Part shown: in pieces, positions 19,601 to 26,651 of the stretch
Numbering within the stretch: position 1 is the first letter of the stretch
Layout: the number at the start of each line of letters is the position of its first letter
Source: Pseudoglutamicibacter albus
GTDB taxonomy: Bacteria; Actinomycetota; Actinomycetes; Actinomycetales; Micrococcaceae
Assembly (NCBI RefSeq): GCF_022346425.1
Contig: NZ_JAKRCW010000006.1
Coordinates: 1 to 64,000, forward strand
Reading direction: 5' to 3'
DNA: 64,000 nucleotides
Notes under the pieces: model-generated
The model's database searches: none
The model's input: the letters and a program-made list of their open reading frames with translations, nothing else
What the model was told of the DNA's origin: nothing
Program-made: the position numbers and the translations under genes

Positions 19601-20367
19601 TTGGCGGTGCTGAGGCGGTATTTCTCTGAAACATCGAATAGCGCGCGCCGCTGAGCATCGGCGCGGCGCAGCCCCACGAGAACAGGCAGCCCGCGCGCGA
19701 GCTCACTGAGGTGATGCGATAGACGGTCCAACCCGTCTTGGGCCTGCTGGATGCGCTCTTCGGTATGCCACCCGATCAGCGCCATGAACACTGGCACGAG
19801 CGGGATCGTCACCACGATGATGAGCGCGGAAACCCAATCCGCCCATACAACACGGGCCAACACGGCCAGTGGGATCACCGCGGTTGCCACGAGGGCCGGC
19901 AGATAGTCACGGAAGAAGGAATCCAAGCCATCGAGCCCGCGGGAAGCGACAACCGTCGCGGAGGCCTCGCTGTGGCTGGTAGCATTTCCTTTCGCTACCC
20001 CACCGGATTCGCCTGCCCCGGCGTTGTTGCTTGATCCGGCATTGCTACTTGATCCTGCGTTGTTGCTTGCCCCTGCATTGTTGAGCTGGTGCTCAACGAG
20101 CCGGGCTCGCAGCGACTCTTTGACATCAACTGCCGCGCGCACCGCGATCACGCGCGAGGCCCACGTAGCCGCGGCCCGCAGGACAACGCCGCCGAGGCCG
20201 TATAGCAGAAGGCTCGCGACGTCGAGTTGGTGACCTGCCGCCACGTGCGCGATGCCCGCCGCGAGTGCGGACATCAACGCGATCAACCCGACGGCGCGAG
20301 CCGCCGCTACGGCCCCGAGCGCCAGAAGAGCACCGCGAGAGGTACCTTGAGGCAATTCAGGGCGCAA
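16639..20367 (-). CDS. cydDC: Fused CydD-CydC ABC exporter for cytochrome bd assembly
   Basis: This 1242-residue protein joins two ABC half-transporters. It is needed for cytochrome bd maturation and is thought to export cysteine/glutathione or handle haem. The CydD half has a membrane domain to about residue 330 and an ATPase with GPSGCGKSSVLAVLAG, LSPGEKRRLAV and LLVLDEPTAHLDP. The CydC half begins at about 680 and has GPSGSGKSTMIAVMLG, MSGGQRQRLAVARTLL and AIILDEPTAHL. The start appears to be TTG at 20367, 3 bp after the cydB stop, so translation is probably coupled. An Asn/Ala/Gly/Ser repeat interrupts the first membrane domain near residues 95-120. Fusion of CydD and CydC is common in actinobacteria. 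Confidence 0.93.
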   Translation of the reverse strand: MRPELPQGTSRGALLALGAVAAARAVGLIALMSALAAGIAHVAAGHQLDVASLLLYGLGGVVLRAAATWASRVIAVRAAVDVKESLRARLVEHQLNNAGASNNAGSSSNAGSSNNAGAGESGGVAKGNATSHSEASATVVASRGLDGLDSFFRDYLPALVATAVIPLAVLARVVWADWVSALIIVVTIPLVPVFMALIGWHTEERIQQAQDGLDRLSHHLSELARGLPVLVGLRRADAQRRALFDVSEKYRLSTAKTLRAAFMSSFALELIATISVALVAVFIGVRLVWGQLSLEDGLVALMLAPEAYMSLRAVGAGFHASEDGVAALKRVNAILEQEPVSDSTADAPAGPRTAHGLHTAPAAPDAGVSVSGLRVVRGGGRESVGPVTFDALPGTVTALVGPSGCGKSSVLAVLAGVAHAQPATVCEGRVAGLDVVSGTESEPHDAAQPRPRGVAFQAPNFSQETPRAELALALSAPGQLGASATEAGVDGVGEDVAALLPSHAWDRPISELSPGEKRRLAVMRAVTNLRSARQALSAARGTATGGTRDGQVAGLLVLDEPTAHLDPVSAQRVRELIRTEADSGNIVVIATHDPAARAISDAFLTWERAGAEPIYTAGTPAEALPGRPVGHGVAQANAVHANGAKDAKDADDAGAVTDSTGTFPKQARTTGTQPASTSRRGLPWRILPWGKAALWGAAALGALSVLSGGALTAVSGWLIVYASQQPPIMYLMVAIVGVRFFGLFRSTLRYAERNVTHNAVLAWASRLRVAVWDTLGSNILGWQRLNRPGGAAGTLIAEVDEIRDTVPRVIVPIPAAVAAVLATCLASWLVIPSLGWMLLTLLVLGLVVAPLITLAVERRATAVMAEHRVRVAEQTGRIMAAAPDIAAHNAVARHVAWFRSSDELVSRAVRREALGSGVGEGLASLLGGCAAMAALVLGAAAGADPRLLALAVLLLLAVDEPLGQLAEALRQVPVLSSMLASVAPYLENRSVSAIETEPEPHEEAPAGADAAHRVDGVRVRGLSAAYAPEDTPAFGPVSGGVEQGEMWAVTGPSGSGKSTMIAVMLGFLTPRTGTVQARTDGAWVTLAQAPDAAAGSPGNESEAALAGLAWCPQDGYVFDSTVRGNLALGRDKSNPVSDGEMYAALERVGLGPWAAHLPDGLDTLTGAGGRFMSGGQRQRLAVARTLLAGARAIILDEPTAHLGEDEGQALIDDVRSGAHDVALVLVTHDQELAAQAESITRL
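20018..20089 (-). repeat. 18-bp in-frame tandem repeat (4 copies) in cydDC
   Basis: Four contiguous 18-bp units start CCGGCGTTG, CCGGCATTG, CCTGCGTTG and CCTGCATTG on the plus strand. On the minus strand they encode a six-residue repeat of the type NNAGSS in the CydD membrane domain. Confidence 0.85.
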
Positions 20368-20370
20368 GAA

Positions 20371-21393
20371 TCACACCACGCTCGTGACAAAGTGCTGAGG
20401 CGGAATGTGGTGCGCCGAAATGCGTTTGCGGAACACCCAATAGGTGTAGCTCTGGTATGCGAGAGTGATCGGGACACCGATCGCCGCCACAATGGACATG
20501 ATCAGCAACGTGTTCTCGGTCGAGGACGCGTTGTAGATAGTGAGGTTGAACGCTGGATCAACGGTGGATGGCAGCACGTTCGGAAACAGGCTGCCAAAGA
20601 TCGCGGCGACACCAGTAACCAGGGTGGCGCCCAATGAAATGAACGTCCAGCCTTCGCGCCGCTTGAACGCAAAGAAGGTTGCCGCCAACGCACCCACAAC
20701 AGCAAGTACGAGTGGTGCCCAGGCCCACGTGCTTCCGGTACCGACCACAACCACAACAGCCCACGCGGCCACCGGGATCAAAGCCCACGGCAACATGCGC
20801 GCCAAACGGGCCTCTGCGCGTTGGCGGATGTCGCCATCGGTCTTGAGCGCAACGAAGGTGAGGCCGTGGACGTAGGAGAACAGAACCACTGCGAGTCCAC
20901 CGAGCACGGCGTAGCCGTTGAGCCATACGAATGCGTGGCCCACACGGTTGCCGTGTGCATCCAGTGGCAAACCGGTTGAGGTCAGTGCGAGCATCGCGCC
21001 CACACAGAACGCCGCGAGGAACGATCCTCCAGCCATGCACCAGTCCCAGAAAGCTCGGCCACGTGCCGAGTTCGTTTTACCGCGGTACTCGATCGATACA
21101 CCGCGCAGAATCAGTGCGAGCAACGCAAGCGTCAGCGGCAGGTACAGGCCGGAGAACAGTGCCGCATACCAGTTCGGGAACGCAGCGAAGGTCGCGCCAC
21201 CAGCTGTCAGCAGCCACACTTCGTTACCGTCCCACACCGGACCGATCGTGTTGAGCATAACGCGGCGGTCGCGCTCGTTCTTTGCAAACGATTTGAACAG
21301 CATTCCGACGCCGAGGTCGAACCCTTCCAGGAAGAGGTAACCGATCCACAGGACGGCAATCAGGATGAACCAGAGAGTTGGTAAAAATTCCAT
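20371..21393 (-). CDS. cydB: Cytochrome bd quinol oxidase subunit II
   Basis: This is the second integral membrane subunit of the high-affinity terminal oxidase that reduces oxygen to water with quinol electrons. The 340-residue product starts MEFLPTLWFILIAVLWIGY, followed by the conserved FLEGFDLGVGML and GPVWDGNEVWLLTAGGATFAAFP. It has eight to nine predicted helices. It lies 43 bp downstream of cydA and 3 bp upstream of cydDC, forming the standard cydABDC order. Confidence 0.96.
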   Translation of the reverse strand: MEFLPTLWFILIAVLWIGYLFLEGFDLGVGMLFKSFAKNERDRRVMLNTIGPVWDGNEVWLLTAGGATFAAFPNWYAALFSGLYLPLTLALLALILRGVSIEYRGKTNSARGRAFWDWCMAGGSFLAAFCVGAMLALTSTGLPLDAHGNRVGHAFVWLNGYAVLGGLAVVLFSYVHGLTFVALKTDGDIRQRAEARLARMLPWALIPVAAWAVVVVVGTGSTWAWAPLVLAVVGALAATFFAFKRREGWTFISLGATLVTGVAAIFGSLFPNVLPSTVDPAFNLTIYNASSTENTLLIMSIVAAIGVPITLAYQSYTYWVFRKRISAHHIPPQHFVTSVV

Positions 21394-21436
21394 GGTGTTT
21401 ATTCCTCAGTGTCCAGATTCCTCAGTGTCCAGGTGA

Positions 21437-23053
21437 TCAGTACGCGAACGCGAGGACGTCGTCGTCAGCGTTACGCTTCGGTGCGTCGTCGTCGTTGTGC
21501 TCGTCGTTATTCGGATCGTAGTTGTGGTCATTTTCCGGCATCGCGGACGGTGTGCCGCCGCGTGCGTAGCGGAAGAGGAACACGCATTCAACGACCGCAA
21601 GTACGCCATAGACGGCGGTCAGCAGGATCGTCGATGTCAATAGCTCGCCCGCGCTGACCCCTGGGGACAGTGCTGCGGCGGTGAACATGAACACGCCGTC
21701 GTTACCATCTGGTGCTGGGGCTACTACGAATGGCTGGCGGCCCATCTCGGTGAAGATCCAGCCAGCGCTGTTCGCAGCGAACGGGGCACCGATCGAAAGT
21801 ACTGCCAAACGCGAGAGCCACTTATTATCCGGGACCGTGCCCTTACGTCCCAGCCACAAGCCAACGGCTGCTGCAACTGCTGCGAGGCCACCGAAGGTGA
21901 TCATGAGACGAAAGCCCCAGTACGTCACAGCCATGATCGGCTGATAGTCGATCTCGGTACCCGCGTACTTGCCATACATCGGGTTATCCGGCAGGTGGGT
22001 TCCGTATTTCTCCTGGTATTCAGGGATCAACGTGTTCACGCCCTTGACCGGGGTCGTGAAGTTGTCGTGAGCCAGGAAGGAAAGCAGTCCAGGGATTTCG
22101 ATGGTCGTGGTGACGTTCTCACAGGTCGTCTTGCCGTCGGAGCCGAGGTCACCGAAAGACAAAACGGAGAAGCCGGTACCGTCGTGGCATGCGGCTTCCG
22201 CGGAAGCCATCTTCATGGGCTGCTGATAGATCATCAGCTGAGCTTGAGAGTGGCCCGAGAATGCGACACCTAAGAAAGCGACGAGGGCAACCCACCCGCC
22301 AAGGCGGAAGGAACTGCGCCACACCTTGTAGTCGGTCTTATCGCGGCCGGCACCCTTGGCTGGGTCTTCACCCACCACGACGTAGCCCTTGGCGTCCACG
22401 GTGTCGATGCCGTCGCGGCGGCGACGGTAGAGGTGGAACCAGGAGATACCGAGCAGGAAGCCACCGGCTACAGCGAGGGAACCGAAGATCGTGTGGATCA
22501 GGGTCACGATCGCGGTGTTATTCGTGAATACCGCGATCGGGTCAGTCATCACGGCGCGTCCATCGATGAGCTCAACGCCCACCGGGTGCTGCATGAAGGA
22601 GTTTGCGACGAGGATGAAGTAGGCGGACAGCCATGTGGCCAGTGCCGCGATCCAGATGGTTGCGAGGTGGAAACCTTTCGGCAGGCGTTTCCAGCCGAAG
22701 ATCCACAAGCCAAGGAATGTGGATTCGACGAAGAACGCCAGCAACGCTTCCATAGCGAGTGGGGCACCGAAGACGTCACCGACGAACTTGGAGTATTCGC
22801 TCCAGGCCATACCGAACTGGAATTCCTGGACGATACCGGTGACAACACCCATGATGAAGTTGATGAGGAATAGCTTTCCCCAGAACTTCGTGGAGCGCAG
22901 ATACTGCTCCTTGCCCGTCTTGTACCACAGCGTCTGAAGTGTGGCTACAAGAACACCCAGACCAATGGTTAGAGGGACCATCAAGAAGTGATAGACGGTG
23001 GTGATACCGAATTGCCACCGGCCGATCAAGACCGGATCTAATACTGGGTCCAT
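21437..23053 (-). CDS. cydA: Cytochrome bd quinol oxidase subunit I
   Basis: This is the haem-carrying subunit of cytochrome bd. It has 538 residues and begins with IGRWQFGITTVYHFLMVPL, which contains the conserved N-terminal His ligand region. EFQFGMAWSEYSKFVGDVFG and AYFILVANSFMQHPVG are typical of CydA helices. The quinol loop lies around EYQEKYGTHLPDNP. GRKGTVPDNKWLSRLAVLS follows later, and the C-terminus is Asp/Asn-rich. It is the first gene of cydA-cydB-cydDC. Its ATG is preceded by GAGAGGA about 11 nt upstream. A palindrome about 92 bp upstream is a candidate operator. Confidence 0.96.
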   Translation of the reverse strand: MDPVLDPVLIGRWQFGITTVYHFLMVPLTIGLGVLVATLQTLWYKTGKEQYLRSTKFWGKLFLINFIMGVVTGIVQEFQFGMAWSEYSKFVGDVFGAPLAMEALLAFFVESTFLGLWIFGWKRLPKGFHLATIWIAALATWLSAYFILVANSFMQHPVGVELIDGRAVMTDPIAVFTNNTAIVTLIHTIFGSLAVAGGFLLGISWFHLYRRRRDGIDTVDAKGYVVVGEDPAKGAGRDKTDYKVWRSSFRLGGWVALVAFLGVAFSGHSQAQLMIYQQPMKMASAEAACHDGTGFSVLSFGDLGSDGKTTCENVTTTIEIPGLLSFLAHDNFTTPVKGVNTLIPEYQEKYGTHLPDNPMYGKYAGTEIDYQPIMAVTYWGFRLMITFGGLAAVAAAVGLWLGRKGTVPDNKWLSRLAVLSIGAPFAANSAGWIFTEMGRQPFVVAPAPDGNDGVFMFTAAALSPGVSAGELLTSTILLTAVYGVLAVVECVFLFRYARGGTPSAMPENDHNYDPNNDEHNDDDAPKRNADDDVLAFAY

Positions 23054-23437
23054 AGTGGAGCCCGTCCTCTCGCATGAAGGTGCGGTTCAACAGGTCTAGA
23101 AACCTGTCCATCCAGACAGCTCCACGCAAATAATCACGGCTGATTTCTACAAATTGTAGAACCATGATCAGCAGGCAACGCTGGATGCCCTATCAACAGC
23201 TAATTATAGGGTTTTTCTACCTATGTTTCCGCTTTGCAGCTCCCCCCGAGTGCGTCCATGACATACCTCACATATACGTTTATGCCCACTGCTGCATAGA
23301 TCCCCATGCAATTCACTGGTAACCCGCGTGCGCAGCGGCACTCGCCCCGTCCACAGCCCGTCGCCGCGGGTCAAAAGTTCACGCATCTTTCACATCGAAC
23401 TGAGCCTCAAGCAACCTAGCTCAGCGAAGATCAAAGC
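23054..23437. other. Divergent regulatory region cydA / glycosyltransferase
   Basis: This 384-bp region has no supportable gene and is locally AT-rich at 23120-23300. It should hold the cydABDC promoter and that of the GT4 gene. I saw no Rex-type TGTGA-N6-TCACA site. The palindrome at 23145-23161 is the clearest regulatory candidate. Confidence 0.6.
23145..23161. promoter_or_regulatory. Palindromic operator candidate upstream of cydA
   Basis: TTCTACAA-A-TTGTAGAA has 8-bp perfect arms around one central base. It lies 92-108 bp upstream of the cydA start. The core TACA-N3-TGTA resembles BlaI/CopI-type TACA-N2-TGTA operators, but the spacing differs by one, so the binding factor is unknown. Confidence 0.6.
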
Positions 23438-24628
23438 GTGAGGATTTGCATTATCACCGAGTCCTATCCACCCCACGTCAACGGCGTATCGAATACAGCC
23501 AGACGAGCCGCCCATCACGCCCGTGATGCCGGCCACGACGTACTCGTCATCGCACCATCCTCCACGCCCTCCTGGGTTGCACGTTTTACGCGCATCGAAG
23601 GCATCGACGTGTATCAGGTCCCCGCACTCGCTGTCCCCGGCTACAACAGCTTCACGGCCTCGACCGTGACCAACATCGCGTTGCGGCCGGTCATTTCCCG
23701 CTTCAACCCCGATGTGGTCCACGCGGCCTCCCCCATGTGGCTGGGGCACGCTGGAACCTCTGCCGCAAAGAGCCTGGGTATCCCTATCGTCGCGGCGTAT
23801 CAAACCGATATTCCCGCATACGTGAGCCGCTACGGTGTCGAGGCGCTGCGCACCCTTGCTCTATCTCAGTTGCGTCGCATCCATTCCCGCGCGCACACGA
23901 ACCTGGTGCCAAGTTCGGCTTCAGCCCAACAGTTGAGTGCATTAGGCGTTGGCCGTTTGCGCATGTGGGGACGCGGCGTGGACCACGCGAATTTCTCCCC
24001 TTCCCGCCGCGCGGAGGGCCGCACTTGGTGGAACAGCCACGGGATCGGCATGGGCGGTCGCCCGATCGTTGGCTTCGTGGGCCGGTTAGCTCCCGAGAAG
24101 CAGGTCGAAGACCTCGCAGTCTTACTTGGCGCAGGAACACACGGCGGTTCAGCCTCGCGGGCACGGCTCGATGCGGATCTCGCCGTGATCGGTGACGGCC
24201 CAGCTCGCAGCCTGGCTGCCGCCGCGTTGCCTGGGGCGCACATGATGGGCCTGCAGCAAGCGCACACGGTCGGGGCGGCTATGGCAGGGCTCGATGTTTT
24301 GGTCCACACCGGCCCGTACGAAACCTATTGCCAGGTGGTCCAGGAGGGCCAGGCCGCTGGGGTCCCGGTCGTCTCGGTCGCAGCCGGAGGGCCGCTTGAC
24401 CTGATCGAAGACGGGATAACCGGCCTGCTGTACGAGCACGGGAATCTGATAGGGCTACGGCACCACGTCGAAGAGCTTCTGGCCAGGCCAGAGTGGGCTG
24501 CGAAGATCGCGCAGGCAGGCTCCGAAGCGGTCGCGGACCGCACGTGGGATGCGATCAACGACCAGCTTCTAGGGCACTGGTCCACAGCCGCCTCAACCGG
24601 CAAACGGCTCAAGACATGGACTCAGTGA
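23438..24628 (+). CDS. GT4-family glycosyltransferase, MgtA-like mannosyltransferase
   Basis: This 396-residue GT-B glycosyltransferase probably adds mannose or a related sugar to a lipid anchor on the cytoplasmic face of the membrane. The N-terminus MRICIITESYPPHVNGVSN and the acceptor-side FNPDVVHAASPMWLGHAG resemble the corynebacterial/mycobacterial MgtA group (Rv0557-like). The C-terminal domain has GFVGRLAPEKQVEDL and, near 300, the ETYCQVVQEGQAAGVPVV segment with the expected EX7E-like donor-binding glutamates. It starts at a GTG. It is divergent from cydA, and its stop is followed by a tandem repeat. The donor sugar is inferred from similarity. Confidence 0.82.
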   Translation: MRICIITESYPPHVNGVSNTARRAAHHARDAGHDVLVIAPSSTPSWVARFTRIEGIDVYQVPALAVPGYNSFTASTVTNIALRPVISRFNPDVVHAASPMWLGHAGTSAAKSLGIPIVAAYQTDIPAYVSRYGVEALRTLALSQLRRIHSRAHTNLVPSSASAQQLSALGVGRLRMWGRGVDHANFSPSRRAEGRTWWNSHGIGMGGRPIVGFVGRLAPEKQVEDLAVLLGAGTHGGSASRARLDADLAVIGDGPARSLAAAALPGAHMMGLQQAHTVGAAMAGLDVLVHTGPYETYCQVVQEGQAAGVPVVSVAAGGPLDLIEDGITGLLYEHGNLIGLRHHVEELLARPEWAAKIAQAGSEAVADRTWDAINDQLLGHWSTAASTGKRLKTWTQ

Positions 24629-24676
24629 ACCTGTGCTCTAGTAGACCTATGTTCTAGTAGACCTGTGCCCCAGTAG
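24629..24676. repeat. 16-bp tandem repeat, 3 copies
   Basis: ACCTGTGCTCTAGTAG, ACCTATGTTCTAGTAG and ACCTGTGCCCCAGTAG are directly contiguous. The array starts right after the TGA of the GT4 gene and ends 31 bp from the convergent glycosyltransferase stop. Confidence 0.9.
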
Positions 24677-24707
24677 GCGGGCCGACCCACCACTAGGTTG
24701 ACCTAGA

Positions 24708-26651
24708 TCAGGCTGCAGCGCCGTCGCTTGACTCAACCGCACGGAGCCGGACGCTCAGATTATCCTGTTCCGTTGAATAGGCTCGCATCCGACCGGAATC
24801 CAGCGGTAGCTCCACGTTGCCGGCTGCCACGCGCGGTTGATATAGGCGCCGTCCGGTACGGAACACGAGGCTGAAGTCGACAACGCCTTTCGGCAACCGT
24901 GCGAAGGTTTCCATCGGGATAGTAGCGGTTACGGTATCGCCTTCGATGCGCGCAGGCACACGGCGGTAGAGCTTAGTGCCACGGAAAGTCCACGCGAGCG
25001 CAAGATCCTCAAGCTCAGGCACATCGGTGACTTCCCCGCGTTCAGTGGCCTCAACCTTGATCTTGACCTCGAACGAACCCTCTGGATCGATGCCCACGGG
25101 CTCCGCTTCGGTAGCGCCGGTGAACTCGACCGATTCAGCGTGGGCGGTGAAGGCTGCACGGCTGATCGCACCGAAGGGTAACTCAGCGAGCACCTGCCCC
25201 CATTCGCGCACAATGTTTGGCTCGAAGAAGTCTGCGGCACGCTTGCGGGCCGCCCTCCTCATCGGGGTGAGTTCTTCCTGGCTCATGGTTGCCACCTTGG
25301 CCACCGTTTGAGCCAATGCCTCAACATCGCCGGGCGGGACGAGGAAACCGTCCACACCGTCGGTAATGATTTCGGCTGGCCCGTATTTGATGTCATAGAC
25401 GATCGGGATACACCCGGCAGACATGCTTTCGAGCACGACGAGCCCTTGCCCTTCGAAAACGCTCGTCAAGAGACTGAACGAGGCGTCCAGATAAACCTTT
25501 TTGGCTTTCTGATCGTGCCCCTTCAACGTGATCGTTGCCGACGTATCTGACTCTTCGATCAGCTCAGCCAGAGAATCGTGTTCATCGCCCTCACCGTAGA
25601 TATCCAGCTTGAGTCCCGGGACGTCGTGGCCTGCACGTGCTACCGCCTTGATGCTGTGGTCCACGCGTTTAACCGAAACCAGCCGCGCCAGCGTCGCCCC
25701 GAACCGCGGATCACGAGGCTTTTCGGTATCCCCGTCGAGGTCTTCGGTGGGGTTTGAGATACGGTGCAAGTTCCCGGCTGGGAAACCGATCTCAATCAGA
25801 TCGCGGCGTTGATTCTGTGTCAGCGTGATCAAAGCATCGTAGGCGCCGATGTTTTTGAACAGCGGGAACTTGCTCCTATACAGCTCCCCCTCAACTTTAG
25901 GATCACGCGCCAAGTGGTTGTTGTGCAGAACGCTCGTCACAACCACATTCTTGCGGCGGTAGCGGTGGAATAGGTTAGCGGCGAATGCCGAATCCACGTT
26001 GATGTAGCTGCGTTTGCCATCAAGTACGACGTCCATCCAGGCCATATACATGCTGGTCGCGGAAGCCCACTGAGCGATGACCTCGCCGTTGCTGTTGAAC
26101 AGGGCGAGGCGCCTGCCGGCTGGCTCGCCCTTCACTTTCATATCGAGGCGGTCACTGAGCACAATATTGCCCTGCTCGGAATAGAAGTCGCGTTGTAGCA
26201 GCTTCCCTTCAGCGTTGCGGCGCTCCAACTTAATACCGCGTCGGTCACGCTTTTTAGCAGGCGCTTCCAGAATGTCCGATGCACTCGCTTGGTCCGGTTT
26301 CTGCTTACCGGCCATCCGTTGCAGCATCGCATCTGGCCAGGCGCGCAGGTCATGCCACACGTTACGGATCTGAACACGCTCATCCAGGAACCCCTGGGAA
26401 CGCAAACGTTCGCCGCGTTCTTCCGGATCCAGCTTGGGGTCAAACGTCAGAATCGTGACGTAGCGGTTGTCTTCGCGAGCGAACGCGCTCGTGCGTTCAA
26501 GTGAGACGGTCGTCATACCGCCGTACGAGTCAGCGATGCCCCATAAGAGCGTGTAGTACTCACCCTCGGGAAGCACACCGTTGGGCGTCAACAGTGGACG
26601 TTCCTCGCGTTTGTTGAACAGCTTGTTAAAAAGGGGTTTTATGGGGCTCAT
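24708..26651 (-). CDS. Glycosyltransferase resembling teichoic-acid glycosyltransferases (TagE/TarM type)
   Basis: This is a 647-residue cytoplasmic GT-B glycosyltransferase. It opens with a short basic leader, then LLWGIADSYGGMTTVSLERT, the GGMT segment seen in poly(glycerol/ribitol-phosphate) glycosyltransferases. Additional beta-rich sequence covers about 60-200. The catalytic domain has RLVSVKRVDHSIKAV, KGHDQKAKKVYLDASFSLLTS and FEGQGLVVLESMSAGCIP (EX7E-like). The last ~130 residues form a separate beta-rich domain. Its ATG overlaps the parE stop by 4 bp, indicating coupling to topoisomerase IV B. Assignment to teichoic acid decoration is inferred from motif resemblance; no teichoic acid genes lie nearby. 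Confidence 0.75.
   Translation of the reverse strand: MSPIKPLFNKLFNKREERPLLTPNGVLPEGEYYTLLWGIADSYGGMTTVSLERTSAFAREDNRYVTILTFDPKLDPEERGERLRSQGFLDERVQIRNVWHDLRAWPDAMLQRMAGKQKPDQASASDILEAPAKKRDRRGIKLERRNAEGKLLQRDFYSEQGNIVLSDRLDMKVKGEPAGRRLALFNSNGEVIAQWASATSMYMAWMDVVLDGKRSYINVDSAFAANLFHRYRRKNVVVTSVLHNNHLARDPKVEGELYRSKFPLFKNIGAYDALITLTQNQRRDLIEIGFPAGNLHRISNPTEDLDGDTEKPRDPRFGATLARLVSVKRVDHSIKAVARAGHDVPGLKLDIYGEGDEHDSLAELIEESDTSATITLKGHDQKAKKVYLDASFSLLTSVFEGQGLVVLESMSAGCIPIVYDIKYGPAEIITDGVDGFLVPPGDVEALAQTVAKVATMSQEELTPMRRAARKRAADFFEPNIVREWGQVLAELPFGAISRAAFTAHAESVEFTGATEAEPVGIDPEGSFEVKIKVEATERGEVTDVPELEDLALAWTFRGTKLYRRVPARIEGDTVTATIPMETFARLPKGVVDFSLVFRTGRRLYQPRVAAGNVELPLDSGRMRAYSTEQDNLSVRLRAVESSDGAAA

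Noticed and set aside
23054-23437. Rex operator upstream of cydA
   Set aside because: No TGTGA-N6-TCACA-like palindrome could be found in the region.
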